64,000 bases of DNA, taken from assembly GCA_965248995.1 (NCBI GenBank), contig CBDFKY010000002.1, forward strand, positions 1 through 64,000. Reading direction: 5' to 3'. Of this stretch, positions 42,746-51,244 are shown piece after piece. The notes below the pieces were generated by a model. That model was not told where the DNA came from and did not search any database. It saw only the letters and a program-made list of their open reading frames with translations. Within the stretch, counting starts at the first letter, position 1. Each line of letters starts with the position of its first letter. Both the position numbers and the translations under genes were made by a program. Origin of the DNA: CBDFKY01 sp965248995 (GTDB taxonomy: Bacteria; Pseudomonadota; Alphaproteobacteria; Rickettsiales; UBA998).

Positions 42746-44415
42746 GCCGCGTTCACTTCCTTCGCCGGTGGGACGAAAGGCTGCACCACACCATTGATAA
42801 CAGAGAATGTTTGCCCGGTGCCGCGCACGGCGAGATCAGGCGCATTTTCCTCTGGCCGCTTCGCCATGCACACCAGCGCCGGTATGCCGGTGGCCTGCAC
42901 CATCGCCATGAGCCCGGCGCGGTTACGGCGGTCATTAATCTCATCCATGTCGTCGATCACCAGCAGCTCGGAGCGGTCGGCCATTGCAATCGCTGCCTGC
43001 ATGATGGCGCGCGCGGCATATTGCGCCGAGCGTGACAGGAGCTGGTACGGGCGGTTGCCGCGCCATAGCGTCAGATCGCCATCGAGCCATACATGCTCGC
43101 CGGAAAACGCCGTGCTCAATGGTTTCAGCACTTCGTCAGCAAAACGCTTGAGCTGGTCATCGAGCTTATTTTTCCGCACTCCATTTTGGCTAAGGGCGGT
43201 CACTAAATCCTTCTGTGTCAGGATTTGCTCATATAGCTGATGGGCGCGCTCCACCGTATTGAAAGCATCCAGCCGCTGCTCTGCCAGCACATACGCCGCC
43301 TTTGCTTCGGCGGTATCGCCGGTGGCGTCCGTTACCTCGGCCGTGCCTTCAAGCCGTGCGCTGGCTTCCTCGGCGCCAGTGAGACGCACCTGCGCTAACG
43401 TGGAATCTTCACGCAAACGAAGCAGCGTTGCCGCCGATTCTTTCAGCATGCGGCCAAGCTCATGGTAATGATCTTTTACGTCATCACTCACCACCTGCGC
43501 ATGCACTAGTTTGCGCTCATGGTTCAAGGTTAAGGAAGCGTTGCAATCCGGGCATATCATCGGGTCATCGCCGGTATAGCCCAGCTCATTCAATTCCTCG
43601 CCAAGCTGCAAATGCACGGTTTCGGCATCTTCCAATGCTTTCTTGGTATCTTTCACCTGCTGCTCGTATTCCGGCAGCTTATCGGCCTGCGCTTGCGCCT
43701 GGTTGCGGTCGAATGCCTGCGCACCTTCCGATTTCAACGCATCTTCATAGGCTTTCTTGGCTTCGGCGTAATTCACCTCCAGCACTTTGCGATCGGCACG
43801 CTCCAGATCTGGCGTCCATGCTTGCGGCCTCCACTCGCCGGCGCTTGCCACGTTCCATTTCTGCTCGCTGGTCGCGGCTTTCCATTTGCCGGTCAGCTCA
43901 GCTTCGTCGGTTTTGGCGCTGGAATGCGCTTCGTCCCAGCCCGATTGCTCGATCTGTTTCCAGATTTCCGGCAGCTTCGGGTCCATGCTTTTCGGCAGCT
44001 TTGCCTTAAGATCATCAAGCGTCGGATTGGCTTTGAGCAGCCGGATAAAATACGCGACCTTTTCCGTATTGGAGAGATCGAAGATATTTTTTAAGCCCAC
44101 TGCAAACTCTGAGGCATAAACAGGCTTGCCCTGGCCGGTAACTTTGCACTCGGCCAGCGGCCAGGTGGTGACGGTGGTGACGCCTTCGCGCTCCAGTACC
44201 GCCATGCCGCTTTTCTCACCGTCATGGATGAGCTGCTTGGCATCTTTCTTGGCAAAGGATTTCGGTAACGGCTGTTGCGCGGCGGCAAGCGCTACTGCCT
44301 GCGCGATGCTCGACTTGCCGTTTTCGTTTTCGCCTACCAACAGCGCTATCGGCGCGATGGGAAAGCTGGCCTCCTTGATTTTGCGAAAATTATGGATGGT
44401 GACATTGATATTCAT
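42742..44415 (-). CDS. SbcC/RecF-like AAA ATPase
   Basis: A 557-residue SMC-type ATPase. Walker A is GENENGKSS near residue 28; a long coiled-coil middle (about 190-420) contains a CPDC motif like the zinc hook of SbcC/Rad50; the C-terminal lobe has LLSRSAQYAARAIMQAAIAM (signature-like) and Walker B LLVIDDMDEI. With the RecT and Cas4-like genes behind it, it probably serves recombination or replication restart of the element. GGAGG precedes the ATG. Confidence 0.85.
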   Translation of the reverse strand: MNINVTIHNFRKIKEASFPIAPIALLVGENENGKSSIAQAVALAAAQQPLPKSFAKKDAKQLIHDGEKSGMAVLEREGVTTVTTWPLAECKVTGQGKPVYASEFAVGLKNIFDLSNTEKVAYFIRLLKANPTLDDLKAKLPKSMDPKLPEIWKQIEQSGWDEAHSSAKTDEAELTGKWKAATSEQKWNVASAGEWRPQAWTPDLERADRKVLEVNYAEAKKAYEDALKSEGAQAFDRNQAQAQADKLPEYEQQVKDTKKALEDAETVHLQLGEELNELGYTGDDPMICPDCNASLTLNHERKLVHAQVVSDDVKDHYHELGRMLKESAATLLRLREDSTLAQVRLTGAEEASARLEGTAEVTDATGDTAEAKAAYVLAEQRLDAFNTVERAHQLYEQILTQKDLVTALSQNGVRKNKLDDQLKRFADEVLKPLSTAFSGEHVWLDGDLTLWRGNRPYQLLSRSAQYAARAIMQAAIAMADRSELLVIDDMDEINDRRNRAGLMAMVQATGIPALVCMAKRPEENAPDLAVRGTGQTFSVINGVVQPFVPPAKEVNAA

Positions 44416-44417
44416 GG

Positions 44418-45485
44418 CTAAAAACCTCCGTGGTCATGTTGGGGTGAAGTTGCGCGCTGCCCTGCCGGTGTGGGGGCATCGCTGGGTTGCGCCTTGCCAT
44501 TCGCTTGCGCGGACACCGGCTGGCGGGGTTTATCGTTGAGATTGATGACCGGCATCGGCTGTTGTTGCTCTGCCTGGATTGCGACATTCGCCCGGTCTTT
44601 TTCGGCGTTGATAATGTCGAACACCTCGTTCTGATTGCGTGCGTCGGCAATCGCCTTGAAATTCATCTGCCCCATATCGGACAGGCTTTCGGCCTCCGCA
44701 GCCATTGCCACCGCCGGGTCAAGGTCGGATTTGCCGCCCAGCCGTTTGATGGCGGGCTTCATGCACATGATATCCTGCCACTTCACCCAAGGCGTTTCGG
44801 CCAGCTTGCGCTGCGCCTCATCGATCTTCACCTGATCCTTCTTGCGCGTGGCGGCTTCGAGCGCTTTTTGCAGGCTCTTATAGGTTTCCGAGGTGCTGCG
44901 TACCGCCTCGATATCGGCCAGCGTCAGTTCCTGCACCGCCTGACCGCCATTGAGGAAATTGATGTGGCAGAACGAGCCGATCAACTCGCCGCGATCGCGC
45001 AGGTTTTTGCGAAACTCCACATGCGGGCTGGTTCCCATTTCGCACAAATAATGATCGTTCTCGCGTATATCGCTGGCGAAAAAATCCTTAATCCTGCCGG
45101 TGCGGTGGAATAGCGCGGAATAGCCTTTATAACCGACCTGGAAATTGCACTCTGGCGCGGACTTCACCCATTGCTGCCCTTTCGGGCGGCTTTCATCGAG
45201 CGTCCACTTGCTGTAGGGAATCACATAAGCGTGGTTCAAAATCGTGTTCGGCTTCAAACCAACCGAATGCGAGGTGACGAATGCGCCGAGCACCGTCAAA
45301 TGGTCGCATTCGCCCAGCGTCGGCTTGCGCTTCACGCATTCGATCGCCAGATGCACCATTTGCTCGGCGTCGATATATTGCGTTGCCATCCCCTTAAAGC
45401 GCTCTAAGACAGTGGGCTTTTCCAGCATGTCGAGCAAGTTCTGCGCTTGCTTGCGTTGCTGATCGTTTAGCTGTTCCTGTGTCAT
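44418..45485 (-). CDS. recT: RecT-family single-strand annealing protein
   Basis: A 355-residue recombinase. It contains the RecT core (DHLTVLGAFVTSHSVGLKPN, YVIPYSKW, FQVGYKGYSALFHRTGRI) and the C-terminal domain WVKWQDIMCMKPAIKRLG. The last 70 residues are Gln/Pro-rich and disordered. It anneals resected DNA made by the neighbouring nuclease. It overlaps the nuclease gene by ATGA. Confidence 0.92.
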   Translation of the reverse strand: MTQEQLNDQQRKQAQNLLDMLEKPTVLERFKGMATQYIDAEQMVHLAIECVKRKPTLGECDHLTVLGAFVTSHSVGLKPNTILNHAYVIPYSKWTLDESRPKGQQWVKSAPECNFQVGYKGYSALFHRTGRIKDFFASDIRENDHYLCEMGTSPHVEFRKNLRDRGELIGSFCHINFLNGGQAVQELTLADIEAVRSTSETYKSLQKALEAATRKKDQVKIDEAQRKLAETPWVKWQDIMCMKPAIKRLGGKSDLDPAVAMAAEAESLSDMGQMNFKAIADARNQNEVFDIINAEKDRANVAIQAEQQQPMPVINLNDKPRQPVSAQANGKAQPSDAPTPAGQRATSPQHDHGGF

Positions 45486-46300
45486 TCCTTTTCTCCATTG
45501 TTTTTATGTTCGCGGCAAAATGCCGTTCCCCACACCGGACAAAAGCGGTCGGAGCACAGCATTGATTGCGGGTTGGCGATAAAGGAGGTGGGCTCACCGC
45601 TGGCGCGGAACGCCGCCACATCATCCTTGATGCGTTTCAGGATGGCGCGGGCGGCATTGACCGCCACCTCCGCGTCATAATAAAAATACTCTGGCTCCGG
45701 CTCTTTTTTGCGCGGCAGGTAATCCTCGACGATCTGCTCGACGGTACGACCATGTACCCGGCACAACAGGGCGTAGCTGCCATATTGCGAAATATGCGCG
45801 CGACTGGCGGCTCCGGTTTTCAAATCGCGCACCGTGACGATCTCGCGCACGTCGAATTGCCCGGATAGCACAAAGCCATCACCGATATCGGCTTCCAACC
45901 GTACTTCCACTTCCACAGGCTCAATGCCTGGGGCGACTTTCTGGCGATAGCTATTGACCAGTGTTTTCAACTGCAATTCCGCCCGGTCATAGGTGGGCGT
46001 GGAACCGTCATAGACGATGCCTTCGGTTTTCTGGATTTCGTGATACAGCTCGAAAGCCAAATCCATTGCATGCGTGGCATTGCCAAGCGAACCGTCATTG
46101 ATCTTGCTGTTCAGCGAATAGGCGGCTGCCTGGTGGGTGCTGCTGCCAAGTGCCGCACCGACACCCTGCGCGGTTTCGCGCAAGGTGATACCGAGCGCCG
46201 CCAGTTCCTTCGCTAAAAGCTTGCCAGCGGTACGGCGCGAGCAATCGGCGTAGGATGGCAGGCTCGATGAGCGGATGACGATTTTATCAGTAATGGGCAT
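45482..46300 (-). CDS. Cas4/RecB-like PD-(D/E)XK nuclease
   Basis: A 272-residue nuclease. The core is GQFDVREIVTVRDLKTGA, giving Asp, Asp-x-Lys, followed by the helix QYGSYALLCR. An early cysteine (SYADC) and three near the end (MLCSDRFCP, GTAFC) match the iron-sulfur cluster pattern of Cas4/AddB-type enzymes. It should supply 5'-3' resection for RecT. The ATG at 46300 (MPITDKIVIRSSSLPS) is chosen over 46351; the gene overlaps its upstream neighbour by 14 bp. Confidence 0.88.
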   Translation of the reverse strand: MPITDKIVIRSSSLPSYADCSRRTAGKLLAKELAALGITLRETAQGVGAALGSSTHQAAAYSLNSKINDGSLGNATHAMDLAFELYHEIQKTEGIVYDGSTPTYDRAELQLKTLVNSYRQKVAPGIEPVEVEVRLEADIGDGFVLSGQFDVREIVTVRDLKTGAASRAHISQYGSYALLCRVHGRTVEQIVEDYLPRKKEPEPEYFYYDAEVAVNAARAILKRIKDDVAAFRASGEPTSFIANPQSMLCSDRFCPVWGTAFCREHKNNGEKE

Positions 46301-46814
46301 AGCGCGGTGGCCTCCGGTGCTTCTTCTTCGGCTGCGGGAACCGTGCGGCATGCCAATTCAGAATCTGTTGGCGGGTAATGCCCTGGCAGGCATTCACCAC
46401 TTGTTCGCAGCGTGTGGCATCGAACAGCCCGATATGGCAATCCTCACCGACATTGCTGATACCAAGCTGCCCGGCCAGCCACGCATAGACCGCGCGGCGG
46501 TAGCGGTTCTGGATTTGCTTATGCAGACCTTCCTCATCGCGCCCCCATAACGGGTCGAGTGCTGCATGCGCGGCGATGCGCCAGCGTTTTGTCGGAGCAT
46601 CCGCCGGTTTGCCGAGCGGCCTGCCATCGGGATGCGCGCCGTGCGTGGCGCGGCAAAGCGGATAATTGAGGCAGCCATAAAACGGTTTGGGATATTTTGG
46701 GCTTTTGCGTAAGACCATTTCGCCGCCGCATTCCGGGCAGTCGAGTACGGCGGAAGCCGGATAGAATTGCTGCAGCGTCGGCAGTGTGCGGCTGTAATCC
46801 ATTACATCGTTCAT
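46287..46814 (-). CDS. DUF3268-like zinc-finger protein
   Basis: A 175-residue phage/plasmid protein. It has a C4 zinc finger of the topoisomerase type (CPECGGEMVLRKSP to GCLNYPLCRATHGAHPDGRP), then KRWRIAAHAALDPLW and RRAVYAWLAGQLGI, the DUF3268 pattern. It probably binds DNA. GGGAGGG precedes the ATG at 46814. Confidence 0.82.
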   Translation of the reverse strand: MNDVMDYSRTLPTLQQFYPASAVLDCPECGGEMVLRKSPKYPKPFYGCLNYPLCRATHGAHPDGRPLGKPADAPTKRWRIAAHAALDPLWGRDEEGLHKQIQNRYRRAVYAWLAGQLGISNVGEDCHIGLFDATRCEQVVNACQGITRQQILNWHAARFPQPKKKHRRPPRYAHY

Positions 46815-47158
46815 GCCGCCCTCCCGACATTGCACAGCTGATGCGCCGATAAGGTGCCGGCATCGCGGTATGCCTTGGCATCCGCCTCGCGCTCATGCAG
46901 CCAGCGCTCAAGCTCACCGTCTAAATCGTCGTGAAAGGTAATGCTCACCGTCTTGCCGCTGGCGTCGATCTCATGGCAATAGGTGCCGAAATACTGCCAG
47001 CCTTGCCTGCGCCAGCTGGAGCCGTAATCTTCCAATTCCTCCATCGCATCGTCATAGGACAGACAGGCATCACCCTCGATGCACACGCGCTTTTTTGGCT
47101 GGCCGGTGGCGGCTTGCGCTTCCATCTTGCAATAGGCGTTAAACCAAAGCTGCGTCAT
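46811..47158 (-). CDS. Hypothetical element protein
   Basis: A 115-residue protein, MTQLWFNAYCKMEAQAATGQ to LCNVGRAA, with no family I recognise. It overlaps the zinc-finger gene by ATGA. The start at 47158 is preferred over 47284 because the extra N-terminus is unlike coding sequence and overlaps another gene. Confidence 0.65.
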   Translation of the reverse strand: MTQLWFNAYCKMEAQAATGQPKKRVCIEGDACLSYDDAMEELEDYGSSWRRQGWQYFGTYCHEIDASGKTVSITFHDDLDGELERWLHEREADAKAYRDAGTLSAHQLCNVGRAA

Positions 47159-47321
47159 ACACGCCTCCGTCTTCGGTAGGGCGGCGTTCATAACCCGCCA
47201 GCTCATGCAGCGATTCGCCATCCGCCAGCAATTGTCGCCCGCTAATCTCGAATGACCGGAAGTGGAGCGGCGCTTCGTCCACATCGGGCAGAGTGCTAAA
47301 AAAATTGGGCTGGGGCTTCAT
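47139..47321 (-). CDS. Small hypothetical protein, first gene of the leftward operon
   Basis: A 60-residue protein opening MKPQPNFFSTLPDVDEAPLH. AAAGGCAG before the ATG is a fair ribosome site. It overlaps the next gene by 20 bp. It is the first gene after the operator region at 47322-47493. No family is recognised. Confidence 0.55.
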   Translation of the reverse strand: MKPQPNFFSTLPDVDEAPLHFRSFEISGRQLLADGESLHELAGYERRPTEDGGVYDAALV

Positions 47322-47368
47322 GCGATCTGCCTTTAATTCGTTTGACTTAAAATGTAATTCTTTTGCCT

Positions 47369-47386
47369 ATTTGCATCCTTGCAAAT
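47369..47386. promoter_or_regulatory. Operator palindrome in front of the leftward operon
   Basis: ATTTGCATCCTTGCAAAT is a perfect palindrome with a 4-base spacer. It fits the element's TTNGCA-N4-TGCNAA family. It lies about 50 bp upstream of the leftward operon, close to a TTGACG -35-like box at about 47400. Confidence 0.7.
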
Positions 47387-47493
47387 AAAAACAATTACGT
47401 CAACACGAAAGCAAATTACATAGCGGAATTATTCGCGCCTAAACGCTTGTAAACGCTTGCGAATTATTGATAGGAGATTATAATAGAGGGGCC

Positions 47494-48462
47494 TTAGCGC
47501 GGCTCTGAGGCTGGCATAATGATGTGCTCAATCGGATAAGCACATTTCAAAGCGCGTTCTTCCATGCCGGAAGACAGCACCGATTCCAGCCGGTATTGCT
47601 CCGGCTTGTCACTGCGTTTCACCACCTTAAGATGCCACGCATCATCTTCCGTCTGCACGATGGAGAGGCTATTCATTGCGGCCTTGGCAACACCGTTGCC
47701 GCTTTCCTGATATACCATCAACGTGCCGCTGCGCAGCGTCGGCGCGGTCGTAGGGCCAGTCAGCTCAATGGCACGAATCTGCTTGTCATTTAAGGAAGGC
47801 AACTCAATGGCAACCTGGCGCCGATCGCTTGCCGCCACCATCCATACCCGATCTTCGCCGCTACGCAGTTCTACCACACCGACAACCGGCAGCAGGCCAG
47901 CATCTTGCGGAGTTTTCAGATAAGCGCGAAAGCGCGGTGAAAAGTTGATGCCATATTTTTCTTTGATGGCTTCTAAGGTTTTCATCTGCAGGCCGCGCGG
48001 CAGCTTATCGCTGAACAGGCGGCTTAAAATAGAATCTGCCAGCTTGACGCCGCGCGCCAGATCAGTGCGGTAGATGCCCTTCGCCATCGACACTTCCGTG
48101 ATGTATTGCTTGCAATGCTTCACATAAGGCGAGATCTCCGCCTCATCCTTATCCATATCGTAAAGCAAATCGGGCGCGAAGCTCGGCTCCAATCCGTAAA
48201 CTTTGTAGAGCAGGAAGATAAGGCGCGGCGATAGCAGCCGATCTGCGCTGCTCGATGCGGTCTGATAGTTTTGGTAAAAGTGGCGCAGCGATTCCTTGTT
48301 GATCGCTTTCTGCCCGGTGCGCTCCGCCTGCACATTACACGCTTCGGCCATCTGGCTCAAATTATCCTTGCTGCGCTCCATGATGTCATCCAGCCACTCT
48401 TTTTGCAGCCGACGCATTCGCTTTGCGTCTTTTTCGTTCATGGAGGGTACGGCGTCGTTCAT
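47494..48462 (-). CDS. CI-like repressor with degenerate S24/LexA-type C-terminal domain
   Basis: A 322-residue protein. The N-terminal two thirds hold helical HTH regions (DNLSQMAEACNVQAERTGQK; MAKGIYRTDLARGVKLADSI). The C-terminal domain begins VVGVVELRSGED and reads AIELTGPTTAPTLRSGTLMV, the place where LexA/CI proteins have GdSMxPxxxxGd; the Ser-Met nucleophile motif is replaced. It ends WHLKVVKRSDKPEQYRLES. It faces a Cro-like gene across operator sites at 48541-48600, so it is probably the master repressor. No cleavage serine means it may not respond to RecA in the usual way. Confidence 0.75.
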   Translation of the reverse strand: MNDAVPSMNEKDAKRMRRLQKEWLDDIMERSKDNLSQMAEACNVQAERTGQKAINKESLRHFYQNYQTASSSADRLLSPRLIFLLYKVYGLEPSFAPDLLYDMDKDEAEISPYVKHCKQYITEVSMAKGIYRTDLARGVKLADSILSRLFSDKLPRGLQMKTLEAIKEKYGINFSPRFRAYLKTPQDAGLLPVVGVVELRSGEDRVWMVAASDRRQVAIELPSLNDKQIRAIELTGPTTAPTLRSGTLMVYQESGNGVAKAAMNSLSIVQTEDDAWHLKVVKRSDKPEQYRLESVLSSGMEERALKCAYPIEHIIMPASEPR

Positions 48463-48540
48463 CTTTTTTTACACGATAATTTCCTACGGCTTCCCATAGC
48501 CTACTATCCGCGTAAGTTCGATGCAAGTTTCTTCTTGACC

Positions 48541-48600
48541 ATTATAATTTCGTTAGCAAGTATGCAAATAAATAAGCTAAAGAAATTACAAGTATGCAAG
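48541..48600. promoter_or_regulatory. Switch region: divergent promoters and two operators
   Basis: TTAGCAAGTATGCAAA (48553-48568) matches TTNGCA-N4-TGCNAA. A weaker copy, ATTACAAGTATGCAAG (48585-48600), overlaps the start codon of the rightward gene. On the minus strand TTTGCA-N16-TATAAT (48568 to 48543) would be the repressor's promoter, with the first operator over its -35. This is the arrangement of a lambdoid repressor/Cro switch. Confidence 0.7.
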
Positions 48601-49031
48601 TATCCGCACAAGCCAAGCCTACCATGACCGCCCTGGAACGCCGGGTTTATGCTTCTATTCAAGCACGTTGCCGCTTTGTCGGCATCACCATCGACGAACT
48701 ATGCCGACGCGCCGGTATCGCGCCTTCCACCTTTTCCCGCTGGGTCAACGGCCATCATAGCGGCCTGCTCGTCACCATCGGCAAGATGGACGAAATACTG
48801 ACCCAGCAAGAGGCTCAAAAATTCTTCTCCTACGAAAAACGCATGCGCGCCCTCGGCTTCGACCTGGCCGGGCTTTGCCTGCAGCTCCAACTCTCGGCGC
48901 TTGATTATGTGCGCTGGGTACGCCGCGAACTCGACCCCGATTACGCCAAGCTCACGCAGATCGAGCAATTCCTAACGCAACTTGAAAATCACCAACAGGA
49001 GGAACGTCATGCCGCAAAGGAACCTACCTAA
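48594..49031 (+). CDS. Cro/CII-like HTH regulator
   Basis: A 145-residue protein with an HTH at about residues 27-60 (ITIDELCRRAGIAPSTFSRW). The C-terminal part is helical. It is divergent from the repressor and first in the rightward transcript. No ribosome site is evident; its ATG lies inside an operator copy, so the mRNA may be leaderless. An alternative start is 48624. Confidence 0.72.
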   Translation: MQVSAQAKPTMTALERRVYASIQARCRFVGITIDELCRRAGIAPSTFSRWVNGHHSGLLVTIGKMDEILTQQEAQKFFSYEKRMRALGFDLAGLCLQLQLSALDYVRWVRRELDPDYAKLTQIEQFLTQLENHQQEERHAAKEPT

Positions 49032-49055
49032 CCCAGCAATCTACACCGGGCATTT

Positions 49056-49379
49056 ATGAAAACGCCCGATGAACTCACCCGCCTGGTGGCTGATACCGTC
49101 AAGGAACAGCTGAAACGCAATGGCGTTGGCGAGGCGTATCTGACGCCGGAACAGCTCTGCGAACGCTGGCAAGTCTCCATGAAAGCGCTGGAAAAATGGC
49201 GGCTGGAGGGCAAGCCGCCGATATATCTCAAAGTGCAAGGCACGCGCTGCGCCGTCATTCGCTATCCGCTGCACGGCGAAAACGGCGTGATTGACCTGGA
49301 GCGTAAATGGCTGCGCTCCTCCACCACTGACACTGGGCCGGAACCCGCACATGCCACCAAAACGCCAGCCCGCGTTTAG
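49056..49379 (+). CDS. HTH (excisionase/AlpA-like) protein
   Basis: A 107-residue protein with a MerR/excisionase-type winged helix (YLTPEQLCERWQVSMKALEK, then WRLEGKPPIYLKVQGTRCAV). Such proteins act as directionality factors or regulators. It lies between the Cro-like gene and the replication gene. Confidence 0.75.
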   Translation: MKTPDELTRLVADTVKEQLKRNGVGEAYLTPEQLCERWQVSMKALEKWRLEGKPPIYLKVQGTRCAVIRYPLHGENGVIDLERKWLRSSTTDTGPEPAHATKTPARV

Positions 49380-49401
49380 GCCGGCGTCATGAGGGGGCAG
49401 C

Positions 49402-50511
49402 ATGCGAATTTACGGCAAAGTTAAAATCACCTTTTGGGACGATGAGAGAATCAAGAAGCTGCCCGACGCGGCCAAGCTGCTCGCGCTCTATTGCCTAAGC
49501 TGTGAACACAGCAATGCCATCGGCTGCTACCGCCTGCCGATCGGCTATATTGAAACCGACCTTGGCTGGGATAGAGAAAAAGCGCAAGACGCGCTTGACC
49601 AACTGATCGACAGCGGTTTTGCACTTTATGACCGCGACAGCGCCTATCTCCTCATGCCGCGCTACCTGGAGCATAACCCCATTGAAAATTCCCGCGTCGG
49701 CAAAATGTGCGTGGCGCTCATTAACGCCGCCATGCGCTCGCGCGAAATCTTTCCCGCCTTATGGCAGGCGCTGCAGCCGCAAAAGCATCGCTTCCTTTTC
49801 AAAGATACCGACTGCTGGAATACGGAATGGGATACCCTATGCCATACCCTATCCGGCGGCGTTGCGGCGGTAGTGGGTGATACCCTATCGCATACCATAT
49901 CGCATAGGGTATCGCTTACCGTATCCGATACCGTATCGCACATTGAACCTTTAACGCCTGAACTTGGCGGAAATCCTCAATCCGATACCGTATCGCATAG
50001 CGTATCTGATACCGTATGCGATAGGATATCCTCCACTTTGCAGGACTTTGCGCCCCCTGAACCGGAACCTGACCCTGAACCGGAACCAGAATTAAGAGAT
50101 GATGAGGTAGCGCCCGCGAAGCCGACGCCGGTGGCGATTATACGCGCGTTCGATGAAGCGGTGGTGCAGGTTTTCGGCGCGAACCTAGCGCGCCCTTGGC
50201 CGCATGGCGAGGATGCAACCATTGCCGCGCAGTTTATCGCCGCCGGTGCCTCGCTCGAACTCTGTAAGCAGGTTTTTCTGCGCCATCTCTACGCTCATCA
50301 GCGCAAGGGCAAGCATCCGATCGGCAGCCTAGCCTATTTCCGCACCGCCATACCAGACGCGGTGAAAGACCGCAGCTTCTATCAAAACAACCCACCCCCG
50401 GAGGTATCCCATGACGGAAACGCTCACGGCGCTGGGCGTCGGCCACGCAGCGGCCATGACGCTTTCACTGACGCCCTGGTTGCAGTCGTGCATGAACGCA
50501 GCGGATATTGA
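49402..50511 (+). CDS. Phage-type replication initiator with internal iterons
   Basis: A 369-residue protein. The N-terminal 125 residues (ITFWDDERIKKLPDAAKLLA to RYLEHNPIENSRVGKM) look like the winged-helix domain of phage replication/replisome organiser proteins. The middle is a tetrapeptide array (D/H-T-V/L-S, e.g. DTLSHTISHRVS) encoded by 12-bp repeats, then a Pro/Glu-rich linker (PEPEPDPEPEPE) and a helical C-terminal domain. As in lambda O, the origin may lie in the gene. GGGGGCAGC precedes the ATG. Its end overlaps the next gene by 101 bp. Confidence 0.78.
   Translation: MRIYGKVKITFWDDERIKKLPDAAKLLALYCLSCEHSNAIGCYRLPIGYIETDLGWDREKAQDALDQLIDSGFALYDRDSAYLLMPRYLEHNPIENSRVGKMCVALINAAMRSREIFPALWQALQPQKHRFLFKDTDCWNTEWDTLCHTLSGGVAAVVGDTLSHTISHRVSLTVSDTVSHIEPLTPELGGNPQSDTVSHSVSDTVCDRISSTLQDFAPPEPEPDPEPEPELRDDEVAPAKPTPVAIIRAFDEAVVQVFGANLARPWPHGEDATIAAQFIAAGASLELCKQVFLRHLYAHQRKGKHPIGSLAYFRTAIPDAVKDRSFYQNNPPPEVSHDGNAHGAGRRPRSGHDAFTDALVAVVHERSGY
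49831..50031 (+). repeat. Eleven 12-bp iterons in three clusters (candidate origin)
   Basis: Units such as GATACCGTATCG repeat with an exact 12-bp period: two at 49831-49854, five at 49879-49938 and four at 49984-50031. Consensus is (G/C)ATACC(C/G)TATCG; some units are in complement (CATAGGGTATCG). Synonymous third positions are kept too, which suggests selection at DNA level. Confidence 0.82.
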
Positions 50512-51244
50512 CTGGGGCGGCAAATTGCCGCTAACCGCCATCGGCGCCATCGATCAGCGCGCGGCCGAGAGCACCGGCTATCATGGCTCGCGCCTGCGGC
50601 CGATGCCGGTAGTGGATAAAGCCAGCGCCCAATACCGCGAGTTGGAAGAGGCCGTGTTCACCGCCCGACGCATGCTCCAGCCCGCCAGCGCCGCCGAAGC
50701 GGGATTTGAGCTTAAGCGGCTCTCAGTCTGGTGTCCAATGGCAAACCGCGACGTGCGCGATTTCAAAATGATGATTCATGATGCGCTAACCGATCTGGCG
50801 GGCATCCCGCTCGATTTGATTCAGAAAGCCTGCAGCCTGCACCGCAACGACCCGGACCCGCGCTGCGATTTCTTTCCTCGCCCGGCGCGCCTCAAAACGC
50901 TGATCGATAACGAATGGCGCTTGCGCCGCCTGCAGCTGTTCCGGCTGGAGCGCTTGCTGGAAATCGCCAACACGCCGCCGAAGCTGCCGCCGCCGCTCAC
51001 TCTGGCCGAGCTGACCGAGCAGGCGCAAAAGCAAATCGAGCTTGAAAGCATGATGGCCGGTCTGTTCGGCAGAGCGCCGCCGCTACCGCTGACGCCGGAG
51101 CAGCACGCAGCGGAGCTCCAGCGGCGCACTGCGGCCAAGATCCACGAAGCGCAACGCGATCAGCATCTAAGCCCGGCAATGGCTGAGGCAATGCTGGCCG
51201 AATTAACCTCAACCCCGGAAACAGCTCATGCCAAAGAAGCATAA
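50411..51244 (+). CDS. Hypothetical element protein
   Basis: A 277-residue, mainly helical protein with a Leu/Glu/Gln-rich second half (LRRLQLFRLERLLEIAN). I do not recognise it. GGAGG lies 7 bases before the ATG, so the start inside the replication gene is well supported; the 101-bp overlap in another frame is unusual. By position it may be a helicase loader or replication partner, but no motif proves that. Confidence 0.68.
   Translation: MTETLTALGVGHAAAMTLSLTPWLQSCMNAADIDWGGKLPLTAIGAIDQRAAESTGYHGSRLRPMPVVDKASAQYRELEEAVFTARRMLQPASAAEAGFELKRLSVWCPMANRDVRDFKMMIHDALTDLAGIPLDLIQKACSLHRNDPDPRCDFFPRPARLKTLIDNEWRLRRLQLFRLERLLEIANTPPKLPPPLTLAELTEQAQKQIELESMMAGLFGRAPPLPLTPEQHAAELQRRTAAKIHEAQRDQHLSPAMAEAMLAELTSTPETAHAKEA

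Noticed and set aside
49831..50031. Array considered as CRISPR
   Set aside because: The repeats are 12 bp, directly adjacent, and coding; there are no spacers and no cas genes.
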